From Actinomycetota bacterium (GTDB taxonomy: Bacteria; Actinomycetota; Acidimicrobiia; Acidimicrobiales; Ilumatobacteraceae): DNA of 64,000 nt. Within the stretch, counting starts at the first letter, position 1, and every line of letters starts with the position of its first letter. Location: the NCBI GenBank assembly GCA_947454105.1, contig CANGIP010000009.1:1-64000 (forward strand), given 5' to 3'. Position numbers and translations under genes: made by a program. Below are positions 32,915-43,469 of this stretch, piece after piece. A model generated the notes under the pieces. The model ran no database searches and had not been told where the DNA came from. It saw only the letters and a list, made by a program, of their open reading frames with translations.

Positions 32915-35900
32915 CTACCAAGTGCCTCGGTAGACGTGAGTTCCGAGGACCTTGATCTTGACGTAAAGCGAACACGAGTCATCCCCGTTGGCATTCAAAG
33001 TACATCCCAAACTTCCCTCACCTCCCGACACTGAGATAAAGCCATAGAACGACAGCTTGCCGTTTCCGGGGTTATCAAAGTCCATCGAGAAGTCAAGTTT
33101 GATCTCAAACTTCGGATGGCGACGGTAACGATGCGACAAGAACTTCCACGAGGTTGAACGCTCAAACTTGAACGCCAATCCACCGGACAAAACATGGTTA
33201 CTGCTGTTGTAGTCAAGGTAGAAGTTGTAGGTCACCGACTTCTTCATGTATTCAAAACGCATGTGGAGGACCGTGAGTCGACCACAATCAAGAGTCATGT
33301 TGCCATCAAAGATGTATGACTTACTTCCCATCGACATATCGCCGCTAATTCCCGCCGAGAACGTGGCACAAGACCCACTACCAAACGGAACATCCATTGA
33401 CATGTAGAAGTTGAAGGACTTGACATCAAATGATCCGCCGACCATTTTCCAATCAGACAAAGTGACCGAACCAGCCATATGCAGTAAGTCGCTATTAACA
33501 GTTAGTTCAAAGTCACCGACCATTGAACCCATGGGCAGTGTGAAGTCGCCATTGAAGCTGACATCAGAACCTGCCGCCGAGATGTCAACGATCAGTTCCA
33601 TGTTGTTATACGTTGTGCCAGCAAGCTTCAGATTCTGAACTCGCATGTCGGTGTAGAACGTCGGAAGTCCATTGTCGTCTCGACCAGTTTCAAGATCAAA
33701 GTGCAACGATGCGTCACCAAGAGTTGCGTCAAATGCCAAGATCGAACCTGGCGCAATGACGTAGTCACCTACGGTGCATCCGCGCGGCGCAAAGCTCAAC
33801 TGGAAGCGTGAGGTTGAGAACACTCCGCCGTCAACGGCCACTCGAGCATTTGTACCTGTCGCATCAAAACCGAATTGGAAACACGGTTCAGCAGTACTGA
33901 TGTTGGCAACCAGATCTCCCTTCAGCCAGTCAGTTCCAGTCATCACGCCCGAGGCCTTAGTCGGATCAAAGTAAATGGTCGCTCCAAGTCCCAATGCCGG
34001 ACGACCATTAATGATTGCTACCTGAGCAGTCATTGACCACAGGTGCGCTCCCGGAATACCGAACGCATCGTCCCAGAGGTACACGTATCCAGTTTCGGGG
34101 TGCGGCAATGGAGTTGTCACACCGTCTGGTTGCCCGAGCGGTTCTTGAGCAACATTGACCGAGTCAATTTCAAGGCCTGCGTTCATCGCATCAACAAAGA
34201 CCTTTGAACGTAAAGCAGTTTGACCAGCGTTACTGATCGCAACGGTGACAGAAACTTTCTTCCAATCAGTGCTGGCAGTGAAGCTGGTAGACGCAGTGTC
34301 TTGTGCCGATCCACCGACTCCCGAGAGTGTGATGTGTCCAGCAACATTTGCACCAGTTGTTGAACGTACGTATACCGACATCGTCTGCGACGTTTCAGTA
34401 CTCAGGTTTCCTGGTGTGTCAATCTGCACTCCACCATCAACATTGCTGGTTTTGGAAATTCTCAGGTAACCACTACCGGACTGCGCCTTATCGGCATCAT
34501 TGACCTGAGTCTGTGATGCCGTCGCTCCAAAGACAGCCCAGTCGTACTTCTGGACAATGACATCATCGACATCAAGTGTCGCACCAGTCGTTGTGATCAA
34601 AACCTGAGTCGTCATTTGAGTATGTCCGCTATTTGCGATTGGCAATCGCAGCGACACCATCTGCCAATCAGAAGTTGCAGTGAAGCTTGTTGATGCGCTT
34701 TCAAGTGTTCCGCCAACAGTCGACAAAACAAAGCGACCAGATATCGGGGTTCCAGTTGAAGAACGTACCCAAACAGTTCCTGAATAATTCGAGCCCACAG
34801 CTGGAGTGGTTTTTATGGCGTGCTGCATTCCGCTTTCGGCCGAACCGGTCTTGGAGAACTGCAACACTCCATCGCTGTCGTGCGCACGAGTTGAGTCAAC
34901 TTTGACCACCTGAGTGACTGCACCGCCCGATCCGACGAATGTTGTCCACGGATCAGATTGCACCACAGTGTCTTGCACCAAGGTGATTGCGTCAATGTCG
35001 AGCTTGCCACCAGAAGACAGATCAACTTCTGGGCGAATTGTTGTATTTGCCTTTGTCGCGGTGAATGTCAGTTCAACGACCTGCCAATCGCCATTAGCAG
35101 TGAAGTTCTGGGTCACAGTCTCAGACGATGAACTACTTCCACCTGAAGCCGTCAGTAATAGGCGACCATTAATATCGCCTCCATTTGTTGAACGAACACT
35201 TGCCTTCATCGTCCAAGTTGCACCTGTTTGGATGGTGGTTGCTTGAGTTGCATAGACACCAGCATTAGTACCCGTCGTCACAAGTCGCTCGTAACCTGTT
35301 CCATCAGCGGCTGTACTTCGATCGTCCATCTGAAGTTGCGCTGAAGTGGTTCCACTTGGTTCAACAATCAGCCACGGTTTCATCTGACGCGTGTCGGCAT
35401 CATCAATCAACATGTTCGCACCAAGAGTGCTCGACTTCACAAGTGTCTTGATCGTGGTGTTATTGGTCTTGGTGACCGGAATCGTGACCCACACCTGCTG
35501 CCAGGTTCCGTTTGCAGTAAAAGACACCCACCTTTGTTCGGTGGTGCCACCTTCGAGACTGATGCCGAGTTGACCACTCATATTTGATCCAGTTGCCGAC
35601 TTCACCCAGACTGAAGCGGTGTAATTGTCACCAACAACGGGCGTGAAGGTACTCGGATATGAGATCGAACCAGCAGAACCAGTCGCTGAGAACTGCAAGT
35701 AATTGTCTCCACCATGGGCGATCGTTGAATCTGCGTACGCAGCAGTGGCAACTGTTCCGCCCGAACCAGCAACAATGCCCCAAGGTGTGGGCTGCGTGAG
35801 ACCAACAAGTTGAATCGTCGCATCGTCAACCCACAAACTTTGACCAGCGGTGGCATTTTCAATTTGCATCTTCATCGAGGTTCCGGCAGAACCATTGATC

Positions 35901-38900
35901 GGCAAATTGACTGTGACTTTTTGCCATGATCCATTTGCAGTAAATGATGTCGTTGCCGTATCGCTTGTTCCGTTGACACTGACTGTCAATTTGCCAGAAA
36001 TGTTCGAGCCTGCCGACTTCACCCAAGCAGTTCCAACATAGGTATTACCTTGCGAAGGTGCGGCAGTCGTATCACGTGATGCATACGCAGATCCAGTGGT
36101 AGTACGAAGTTGCATGTAGCCCGAACCACCATGGGCCTTGGATGAGTCTTCGTACAAATGCATTGCTGAGCTACCCGAGTACAACTGGAAATTGTCCCAG
36201 CGTTGTCCTGATGTTGAAGTGTTGTTACCAGAAGCATCGGTTGATTGTCCGAAAAATCCAGATCGATTGCCAGCCGGCATCGTCAATGTTTGATTCGCCA
36301 AAACTGCACCTGTATCGAGACGCGTTATTGACCCGGTGACATCGTCACCTACCGCGGTCAAACGGACTCGCATCCAAACTCCTCGTGGCACATTGCTGCC
36401 GTTTGAGTTACCCGTTACCCAGTAACGATTACCGCCGTTGAACGTAATAAAGCCGTTACTTCCATTGGTATCCAAACGATATGCATATCCGACAGCTGAT
36501 GACCCTGAACCAGTAACCCAGAACGCGACGTTGGCCATTTCACGAGTCGTATTTGCACTTGGTACGTAAACATCTACTGATTCGTCAAAGTCCCCGTTGA
36601 CATTTCCCCAACTGTCGGTGTTGAAATACCAATAGTCAGCGTTTCCGTCGGTGCGAAGTGACTTACCCGTGTTGCCATAGTCAGTTGCGTAGATCACACC
36701 CGCCGAGTTGTTGATTGGTGGAGCAGATTCAAAGTTGGTGTATCCAACTCCCGACCAAGCCGAATCGGGGGCAGGGAAAATCTCAACTGGGGCACCCAAA
36801 ATTGCGCCGTCATCAAGGTAAATCGTTTGCGGAGCGCCTGTGGTCGCGGTACTTGTAATCAGAACTTCAATTCGTAACGATGTATGACTCGCGTTATTAA
36901 CAGTCAAATTCTTTGAAATTTGTTGCCACGAAGTTGTTGCAGTGAAAGTTTGCGTCGCTACTTCTTCAGTTCCACCTTTAGCAGTGATCTTCAAAGTTGC
37001 ATTCGTATTGACTGGTGCCTTAACCCAAATAGATCCGGTGTAGGTCGCGTAGCGAGTTGGTGCTGCCGTATCAAAATAGACAGAAGAACCGTTCGATCGG
37101 GCCTCATAAATGAGTGAGCCCAAACCATCGTGAACATTTGTTCCGTCAGTTGGTACATATTCAGCAAGTACGTTTGAAGTTGCTGGGAGAGGTTTCCACG
37201 GAACCATTTGCACAGACATGTCGTCAAACAGAACCTCTGAATACGTTGTGGCCATATCTTTAAAACCAGGACGAATGTCAGTGTGCCCCGAATTGGCCAT
37301 GTACAAAGTGATACTGAACTTCTGCCACGTCTGAGTCAATGTGATTGGTGCTTGCGCAGAGTCGGTTGTTCCACCCGTAGAATCAAGGTAAATGTTTCCG
37401 GCCATTGTCGAACATGAACGGCACTTCGCCCATCCAACAAACGTGTACGTCGAGTACTGCACTGGTGATTCAAGTGTCGACCAATACATGTCCCAGTTCG
37501 CTGAGGTTCCCATAGCGCGTAGAACACCAGAACCACTATGCGATGCACCTGGGTCAAAGCTCACTGTTGGTGCAGGTACTCCCGACAAAACGGTGGGTTT
37601 ATCAACATTAGGAACTGTGCTCAACGAGTTCACAGTAAGCGTCATGTCATCAAAGAGAATTTCAGTGTTAATCGTTGCAATATCTTTAAAACCGGGCCGC
37701 GTGTCGGTGTGTCCAGAGTTCGCCATATATAGCGACACGCTGAATTGCTGCCACGTTTGTGTAATCGTGATGGCCTGATTCACCGAGTCGGTAGTACCAC
37801 CAGCAGTATCCATAAATACGTTGCCAGCCACACTTGAACACGTGCGACACTTCACCCATCCACTGAATGTGTAGGTCGTGAATTGTGTCGGTGACTCATC
37901 AGTCGACCAATACATATCCCAGTTAGCTGACGAACCAGTTGCACTGAGAACACCATTACCACCGTGAGCTATTGACGGTTCAACACGGACACTTGGACTT
38001 CCCGACGCTACACCAGACAACGTTGTCGGCTTCAACACATTTGGTAGTGCGGCGATAGCGGTAACGGTAGAAGTAGTCACAGGAGTGAATGTCACCGAGT
38101 CAATTTCAACCGTGTCACCAAAGTCAAGCGGATCAAGCGTGACAGTAAATGAAGTTTTACACGATGACCCAGTGACGGTGTACGACACTTGAGTCCATGA
38201 TGTTGTCACGTTGAAGACTTGGTTTTGCGACACAGTAGTTTGCGATGAACAACCAGACGCTGTCCCCTTCTGATCAATCCAGAGACCAATTCGCCCAGTT
38301 GTCGTATCTGGCGATTTCACCCAAGCTGACAACGTGTACGAAGCTCCTGATACTGGAGCCCACGTCAGGTTCTGATACAAACCGACATTGTTGTACGGGC
38401 CACCCGATGTGTAGTTATTCTTAATCTTGACCGCGGTTGTTCCTAGTGGCTCAGCAGTTGAAGCTTCGTTGGCCAGAACAGTTGTCGCAAAGTTGCTAGT
38501 GGTTGTCCAACTGTTGGCATTGCCCGTTTCAAAATCACCGTTCACCAGAACGTCGAGGTCTTCCATATTGCCTGGAGGCAACAAGTTGGAAGTTGTTCCG
38601 TTGCCAGCGATGGAAGCGGTGAAAGTCACTGCGTCAATTTCAACGGTGTCGTTGGCATCAAGCGGATCAAGGATGATGCGGAAGCTATTTCGGCATAATG
38701 CGCCAGTGACCGAAAATGACACTTGCTGCCAATCGGTTGTCACATTGAATACTTGATTTTGCGCCAATGTTGGCTGGGTCGAACAACCCGATCCAGTTCC
38801 GACCTGCTGGACCCACAAGCCGATACGACCTGTGGTGGAATCAGGAGATTTCACCCAAGCAGACAACGTGTAAGTGGCGCCACCTTGTGGCGACCACGCG

Positions 38901-41900
38901 ATGTCTTGATACAAACCAGAGTTGAGGTAAGGCCCACCTGAAGTGTTGTTGTTCTTCACCTTGACAGCGGTCATGCCTTCGTCTTCGGTTGGCGCAGTTT
39001 CGTCACTCAAAACAGTTGTTGTGTATCCGCTATAGGTTCCCCAACCAGTTGCGCTGCCTTCTTCGAAATCACCGTTGTAGGTGAAATCTAAATCTTCGAT
39101 ATCACCGTTTGATAAAAAGTCACCAGAGTTACCATCTTCAAAATCACCATTTGTCAGAATTGACGTTCCAGTTCCAGATTCAAAATCTGAGTTTGGCAAT
39201 AAATTTTCAGAATCGCTGGCGTCTTCAAAATCACCATGGGGAATATTGCCCTTACCTTGACGACTATCAAAGCTTCCGTCAATCGCCGACGTGTCGTCTG
39301 GTTCAAAACTTCCGGTCGGCACTAAGGAAGCGGCGTCAAATGCTCCCGTTGCTAATGCTGATTGTGTACCGCTCACATCCATTTCAATAACAAATTCAGT
39401 GGTTCCACCACCGGCCGAGAAGCCGATATACACACCCATCGGGAATTTGTTTCCACTCACCTTCACCAAGGCTTCGGCGCCGATACTCAGACTGAACGCA
39501 TTACCTTCTTTCCCAATGTGGAAGGTAATTGTGTTGAGCGAGAATCCACCATTTGACATATTGACGTCTAATTCGGCATCTAGCGAGAAGTCGCTGTCGT
39601 CAAACCATCCAGTCGCTTTGACGTTTGATAGTGAATCATCAAGACCAACTTTGTCCATCAAATATCCGGGCAGTTTAAAATTTGCCGTCAATGAGTTCAA
39701 TTCGGGCTTTAGTTGAAGCACCGTGTCGTACAGGTTCACCGACGGTAATGAAGTCAGGTTTGTCCAGGCCCATCCAGTGAGTTGCGAAGAATCTAGTTCG
39801 ACGCCGCCACTTGAACTTCCGCCGTCAACACCGCCACCGACCGCAACTTGGGAAATGACAAATCCATCGGGAGTCCACTCAACACAACCACCGGTACCTG
39901 TCGTCGGAATACCAGGAATATGAATTGTAAAATCTCCACAGAACTCAAAGTTCAAACCATCATTAGCCGCACTGAGGTCAGGCATTTCCATATTCGGATC
40001 AAATGAATCTTCGCGTTCACCTTTCCATACGGTCAGAGTGGGCGTGGTAATGCTGAAGTTTTCAAAATCAGCGTCAGGAGCAACTCCTTCAATACGCCCC
40101 CACGTTCCGTCAGTGTTTAGTGCGCCATTGATCGCAAGCGATGGCAAACCATCGGGCAGATCCATCGTGCCATTGAGCATGCCGAGATAAACACCTTCAG
40201 CATCCGAGCAGTTCTCTTCAAGCGGACAAGTATCACCCAAAGTGAATTGCGCGTTGATGTCAACACCAGTTGTGCTGTTATGCCACGTCGTATTGTTGAT
40301 GGACACATTCCACGTAAGTTCACCGTCTGTTGATTCAACGGTTCCAGACATTGATTCAGCACTAATTGATAAGCCTGGGAAACCAGGAACTTCCCACGTG
40401 TCACCAACTTGTACGGTAAGAGTTGCAACCCAGTTGTCCTCATCGGTGTATTTGATATCGGCGTATTTTTTGAAAGTACTGAAATCATCAAATGCCATGT
40501 CGACAGGTCCACCGAGACCACTTGTCGCGGCCATGGGTTGCCGTGATCCCGAAGTTTGTTGAACAGTGCGCACTCCTGCTGTTTGTACGGTTGCTTCGCT
40601 GTCCATCCCTATAGATCCACCGCCCAAAACTAAACCTGCTGACAACGGGACTTTGCCACCTTCAGCATCTTTAATGGCGGCGCTGAACTTGTAGTACGGC
40701 ACAGTACGCGCCACACCATTTTTTACATAGCCAGCACTCTCATAACGGCCAACCAACGGAAGCGGCGTCGCACCCATACGCAACACACCCGCGACCGTCA
40801 AACCAAACGCACCATCACCTTGAATATCACCATTCAACAAGATCCGACTGTTCTTACGCGAAATCACCGCTGCAACATTGGTTTGCTTCACAATCGCGCC
40901 GGTTGCGTTTGAGAACTTAATCGTGAGACGCGTTAAAGGGTCCCAACCATCAGGCAAACTAATCATCTTCAGATCGTTCGTAGTGACCGTCACTTTGCCA
41001 TCAATGAGACCGTTATCAATCGTGATCGAACCCTGAATACTGGGCTTACTCATTGGTTGACTGAGCCCAAGAACCTGACCACCACCATTGCTAATCGCAA
41101 CATTCCATGTTTTGGCTGCTGAATACGTAAATGTTCCATTCATCGTCAATTTTGTGCTCGTCAACACCGCGGTCGTAGAAACATCCCACGTCACCACATT
41201 GTTCTTGCTCGCAATGACGCCCGTGAGATCTTTCGTCGCCACTGTCAACACTGGGAAAACTTTGGGCGCCCACGTCTTTGTTGACGCGTTCATAACACGA
41301 ACTTGCCATGCTTTCTCATCCAAAATCAAAACGCGCGCATTCGCAATCACCGGAATCGTGTCACCTAGAACAACAGTCGTCGTTCCAGTCACTCCTGGAA
41401 CACGATCGGTCATATCGATAGTTGTGATACCAGTCGGAGTGTTCTTATCAATCACACCGGCAGCACCACTGCCCGCGATATGCCATTTTGACTTCACATC
41501 AGTCGCACCATTTTTCGGTGCAACATACGAACCAGTTAAAGCGATCGTCTGACCAGCAAACGGAACGGAACCGTTAGCGGTCAGTTCGTAACTCCCGTCC
41601 TCATTCAAAGCGCCCGTCATCGAAATCTTTCCCTGACCACGCGACAACGAATACTGCACTTCACCCACTAAAGCTTTCTTCGCATCCGAATACGTCAACA
41701 CCAGCGATGCGGCATTCGTCCACGTTGGAACTACTTTTGGATGTTCAGATAAAGCAATTGTTACCGTGCCAGTGATAACTCCGTTGGCTGATGTCACAGA
41801 ACCAGAAAAATCATCACTTAATAAATCAAAACCCCCAATCGAACCCGAACCACCAATGATTGTGGTTGTCCAATTCGCGTCATCAGTCACCGATGTTGAA

Positions 41901-42172
41901 CCCATCAACGTGATCCCAGCCGGCGTCGCGATATTGACGACTGCCTCACCTGTAACTGGAACAGAAGCACTATCCGTCGGCGCAACCGAATCACCCGGCA
42001 ACGTCGAATCAACAACCGAATCAGACGGAGCTTCAGTACTTGACGATGATGTTCCAGAATCACCCGAACTCACCAACGCCACAACACCTAACGTCACCGT
42101 TCCTACAGCAACAGCACCCACCACAACCGACACCAATGGATTCTTGACAACCCACCCAAAAAACTTCGACAC
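32915..42172 (-). CDS. Giant exported, modular beta-rich protein (3085 aa) with carbohydrate-binding-like repeats
   Basis: A single transmembrane or signal segment (~residues 13-35, NPLVSVVVGAVAVGTVTLGV) precedes a Ser/Asp linker, so nearly all of the protein is extracellular. Residues ~75-1000 are repeated beta-strand modules with no cysteine pattern. Then come NGDFE-type short repeats (~1010-1060) and about ten ~130-residue units with a recurring core, such as TYTLSAWVKSP...W(Q)QVS...(I)DDVT, resembling CBM4/9-like jelly rolls; one laminin-G/concanavalin-like unit is interspersed. The last ~430 residues form a distinct soluble domain. There is no LPxTG-type sorting signal. Likely a cell-surface adhesin, polysaccharide-binding or S-layer-like protein. 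The start is a GTG at 42172. Confidence 0.85.
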   Translation of the reverse strand: MSKFFGWVVKNPLVSVVVGAVAVGTVTLGVVALVSSGDSGTSSSSTEAPSDSVVDSTLPGDSVAPTDSASVPVTGEAVVNIATPAGITLMGSTSVTDDANWTTTIIGGSGSIGGFDLLSDDFSGSVTSANGVITGTVTIALSEHPKVVPTWTNAASLVLTYSDAKKALVGEVQYSLSRGQGKISMTGALNEDGSYELTANGSVPFAGQTIALTGSYVAPKNGATDVKSKWHIAGSGAAGVIDKNTPTGITTIDMTDRVPGVTGTTTVVLGDTIPVIANARVLILDEKAWQVRVMNASTKTWAPKVFPVLTVATKDLTGVIASKNNVVTWDVSTTAVLTSTKLTMNGTFTYSAAKTWNVAISNGGGQVLGLSQPMSKPSIQGSITIDNGLIDGKVTVTTNDLKMISLPDGWDPLTRLTIKFSNATGAIVKQTNVAAVISRKNSRILLNGDIQGDGAFGLTVAGVLRMGATPLPLVGRYESAGYVKNGVARTVPYYKFSAAIKDAEGGKVPLSAGLVLGGGSIGMDSEATVQTAGVRTVQQTSGSRQPMAATSGLGGPVDMAFDDFSTFKKYADIKYTDEDNWVATLTVQVGDTWEVPGFPGLSISAESMSGTVESTDGELTWNVSINNTTWHNSTTGVDINAQFTLGDTCPLEENCSDAEGVYLGMLNGTMDLPDGLPSLAINGALNTDGTWGRIEGVAPDADFENFSITTPTLTVWKGEREDSFDPNMEMPDLSAANDGLNFEFCGDFTIHIPGIPTTGTGGCVEWTPDGFVISQVAVGGGVDGGSSSGGVELDSSQLTGWAWTNLTSLPSVNLYDTVLQLKPELNSLTANFKLPGYLMDKVGLDDSLSNVKATGWFDDSDFSLDAELDVNMSNGGFSLNTITFHIGKEGNAFSLSIGAEALVKVSGNKFPMGVYIGFSAGGGTTEFVIEMDVSGTQSALATGAFDAASLVPTGSFEPDDTSAIDGSFDSRQGKGNIPHGDFEDASDSENLLPNSDFESGTGTSILTNGDFEDGNSGDFLSNGDIEDLDFTYNGDFEEGSATGWGTYSGYTTTVLSDETAPTEDEGMTAVKVKNNNTSGGPYLNSGLYQDIAWSPQGGATYTLSAWVKSPDSTTGRIGLWVQQVGTGSGCSTQPTLAQNQVFNVTTDWQQVSFSVTGALCRNSFRIILDPLDANDTVEIDAVTFTASIAGNGTTSNLLPPGNMEDLDVLVNGDFETGNANSWTTTSNFATTVLANEASTAEPLGTTAVKIKNNYTSGGPYNNVGLYQNLTWAPVSGASYTLSAWVKSPDTTTGRIGLWIDQKGTASGCSSQTTVSQNQVFNVTTSWTQVSYTVTGSSCKTSFTVTLDPLDFGDTVEIDSVTFTPVTTSTVTAIAALPNVLKPTTLSGVASGSPSVRVEPSIAHGGNGVLSATGSSANWDMYWSTDESPTQFTTYTFSGWVKCRTCSSVAGNVFMDTAGGTTDSVNQAITITQTWQQFSVSLYMANSGHTDTRPGFKDIATINTEILFDDMTLTVNSLSTVPNVDKPTVLSGVPAPTVSFDPGASHSGSGVLRAMGTSANWDMYWSTLESPVQYSTYTFVGWAKCRSCSTMAGNIYLDSTGGTTDSAQAPITLTQTWQKFSITLYMANSGHTDIRPGFKDMATTYSEVLFDDMSVQMVPWKPLPATSNVLAEYVPTDGTNVHDGLGSLIYEARSNGSSVYFDTAAPTRYATYTGSIWVKAPVNTNATLKITAKGGTEEVATQTFTATTSWQQISKNLTVNNASHTSLRIEVLITSTATTGAPQTIYLDDGAILGAPVEIFPAPDSAWSGVGYTNFESAPPINNSAGVIYATDYGNTGKSLRTDGNADYWYFNTDSWGNVNGDFDESVDVYVPSANTTREMANVAFWVTGSGSSAVGYAYRLDTNGSNGFITFNGGNRYWVTGNSNGSNVPRGVWMRVRLTAVGDDVTGSITRLDTGAVLANQTLTMPAGNRSGFFGQSTDASGNNTSTSGQRWDNFQLYSGSSAMHLYEDSSKAHGGSGYMQLRTTTGSAYASRDTTAAPSQGNTYVGTAWVKSAGSNISGKLTVSVNGTSDTATTSFTANGSWQKVTVNLPINGSAGTSMKMQIENATAGQSLWVDDATIQLVGLTQPTPWGIVAGSGGTVATAAYADSTIAHGGDNYLQFSATGSAGSISYPSTFTPVVGDNYTASVWVKSATGSNMSGQLGISLEGGTTEQRWVSFTANGTWQQVWVTIPVTKTNNTTIKTLVKSSTLGANMLIDDADTRQMKPWLIVEPSGTTSAQLQMDDRSTAADGTGYERLVTTGTNAGVYATQATTIQTGATWTMKASVRSTNGGDINGRLLLTASGGSSSSSETVTQNFTANGDWQVVELTFTATKANTTIRPEVDLSSGGKLDIDAITLVQDTVVQSDPWTTFVGSGGAVTQVVKVDSTRAHDSDGVLQFSKTGSAESGMQHAIKTTPAVGSNYSGTVWVRSSTGTPISGRFVLSTVGGTLESASTSFTATSDWQMVSLRLPIANSGHTQMTTQVLITTTGATLDVDDVIVQKYDWAVFGATASQTQVNDADKAQSGSGYLRISKTSNVDGGVQIDTPGNLSTETSQTMSVYVRSTTGANVAGHITLSGVGGSAQDTASTSFTASTDWKKVSVTVAISNAGQTALRSKVFVDAMNAGLEIDSVNVAQEPLGQPDGVTTPLPHPETGYVYLWDDAFGIPGAHLWSMTAQVAIINGRPALGLGATIYFDPTKASGVMTGTDWLKGDLVANISTAEPCFQFGFDATGTNARVAVDGGVFSTSRFQLSFAPRGCTVGDYVIAPGSILAFDATLGDASLHFDLETGRDDNGLPTFYTDMRVQNLKLAGTTYNNMELIVDISAAGSDVSFNGDFTLPMGSMVGDFELTVNSDLLHMAGSVTLSDWKMVGGSFDVKSFNFYMSMDVPFGSGSCATFSAGISGDMSMGSKSYIFDGNMTLDCGRLTVLHMRFEYMKKSVTYNFYLDYNSSNHVLSGGLAFKFERSTSWKFLSHRYRRHPKFEIKLDFSMDFDNPGNGKLSFYGFISVSGGEGSLGCTLNANGDDSCSLYVKIKVLGTHVYRGTW

Positions 42173-42192
42173 GCCGCCAACTCCACTCTCTG

Positions 42193-42221
42193 ATGTAGAC
42201 CCGAAAGCCCCAATTGGTCAA
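42193..42221 (-). promoter_or_regulatory. Possible promoter of the giant protein gene
   Basis: On the minus strand TTGACC (42221-42216) and CTACAT (42198-42193) are separated by 17 bases, about 20 bases before the GTG start at 42172. The -10 match is moderate. Confidence 0.35.
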
Positions 42222-42251
42222 ACAGAAAAACTACTTCAAAACGTCTGACCC

Positions 42252-42289
42252 ACTGACATTTAGGTGACCTCAAAAAAGGAAATGTCAGT
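42252..42289. repeat. Inverted repeat between the sulfite-oxidase-like gene and the giant gene
   Basis: ACTGACATTT (42252-42261) is complementary to AAATGTCAGT (42280-42289), with an inner AGGTGACCT palindrome and an A-run (T-run on the minus strand). The right arm overlaps the stop of the oxidoreductase gene. It could be its terminator or an operator for the giant gene; the TGACA/TGTCA arms recall those near the MerR-macro gene. Confidence 0.5.
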
Positions 42290-42971
42290 CGTTCCAGAAA
42301 CGTTGTTCTTTAAACGGATCGGCATACATGTGGTAGCCGTTGCGCTCCCAAAAACCAGGGGCATCCTTCGGGATGAGTTCAATCCCTCGTAGCCATTTGG
42401 CGCTTTTCCAGAAATACAAGTGCGGAATGACAATTCGAACCGGACCACCATGTTCGGCAGTGATCTCTTCACCCTCAAACGCGTACGCAACTAAGGCTTC
42501 ATCAGTCGTTATGTCGGCAAGCGGCACATTTGTGGTGTATCCGAATTCGGCATGTTCCATCACGTGAGTTGCTTCAGGTTGCACTCCAGCCATCTCGAAC
42601 AGATCGCGTACGCGCACCCCGGTCCACGTGGTATCAAATTTGCTCCATTTGGTGACGCAGTGAATATCAAAGGTCAACGACACACTTGGTAACGCCTTCA
42701 ACTCATCAAGAGTCAGAGTGAAAGGTCGGTCGACGAGACCGAAAATATTCAAATTCCATTGACCAGGTTCATAATCAGGGATATCTCCCACATGAAGCAC
42801 CGGAAAACGATCCGTTAAATATTGGCCAGGTGGCAAACGGCTCGCGTCTAGGCCTTTTGCAGAAATGTCCTGCCTATTGCGCTCAAAGAAACTCATACCT
42901 GCATTCTGACCCATATTTCGCATGAGAACACCGCCCGAGTCTGGAGATTTTGGGCTGTAGTTTGAAGCCAT
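42285..42971 (-). CDS. Sulfite-oxidase-like molybdopterin-binding oxidoreductase
   Basis: Single Mo-cofactor domain of the YuiH/sulfite-oxidase-like family. SRLPPGQYLTDRFPVLHVGD is the typical start, and FDIHCVTKWSKFDTTWTGV carries the molybdenum-ligating Cys. The segment ending SAKWLRGIELI is the usual cofactor-contact end. No Tat signal or heme domain is visible, so it is probably cytoplasmic and of unknown substrate. ATG 42971 shares a CATG with the opposite-strand phosphatase start; downstream ATGs at 42923 or 42896 are alternatives, and the conserved part begins only after 42896, so a shorter form is quite possible. Confidence 0.87.
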   Translation of the reverse strand: MASNYSPKSPDSGGVLMRNMGQNAGMSFFERNRQDISAKGLDASRLPPGQYLTDRFPVLHVGDIPDYEPGQWNLNIFGLVDRPFTLTLDELKALPSVSLTFDIHCVTKWSKFDTTWTGVRVRDLFEMAGVQPEATHVMEHAEFGYTTNVPLADITTDEALVAYAFEGEEITAEHGGPVRIVIPHLYFWKSAKWLRGIELIPKDAPGFWERNGYHMYADPFKEQRFWND

Positions 42972-43458
42972 GGTCGACGTTTCCACCATCTACCTCGTTC
43001 GGCACGCCAAAGCCGGTGACCGATCCTCGTGGGATGGCGATGACACCGTTCGCCCCCTTTCGGGCAAGGGCCGCCGACAAGCAGTATCTATTTGTGATCG
43101 ACTTTTTGATTTGATCGCGACTCATCCTGATGCTCAGCTCATTTCGAGTCCGTACATTCGTTGCATGCAGACACTTGAGCCCCTTGCGGCCCGTCTGCAT
43201 TCTCAGGTCGTATCCGACCCACGACTCGCTGAGGGTTATGACCGCGAAGGTGCTCTTGAACTTATTTCCACTCTCCCCAATGGCTCCGTGATGTGCAGCC
43301 ACGGCGACGTGATCCCCGACGTCATGGCCGCGTTACAACGCCGTCGCGCCGAAATCATCGGTGATCCTGATTGGCGTAAAGGCACGGTTTGGGTTTTGGC
43401 ACGCGAAGATGGCGAAGTCACTGAAGCGTCAGTGTGGGCGCCACCAGCAACTGATTGA
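42970..43458 (+). CDS. SixA-like histidine phosphatase family protein
   Basis: A 162-residue phosphohistidine/phosphoglycerate-mutase-fold protein. STIYLVRHAKAGDRS has the Arg-His-Gly-type catalytic His, LISSPYIRCMQTLEPL the second Arg, and SVMCSHGDVIPDV the final His. Small size and the lack of insertions point to the SixA group, which removes phosphate from histidine residues or small molecules; substrate unknown. Its ATG shares a CATG tetranucleotide with the divergent oxidoreductase start. It converges with the ccm operon, 11 bp away. Confidence 0.85.
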   Translation: MVDVSTIYLVRHAKAGDRSSWDGDDTVRPLSGKGRRQAVSICDRLFDLIATHPDAQLISSPYIRCMQTLEPLAARLHSQVVSDPRLAEGYDREGALELISTLPNGSVMCSHGDVIPDVMAALQRRRAEIIGDPDWRKGTVWVLAREDGEVTEASVWAPPATD

Positions 43459-43469
43459 TCAGTTGAGTA

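Noticed and set aside
33411-42248. Many 60-160 codon plus-strand frames inside the giant gene
   Set aside because: All lie opposite a clearly coding frame with periodic protein repeats and have no ribosome-binding sites.
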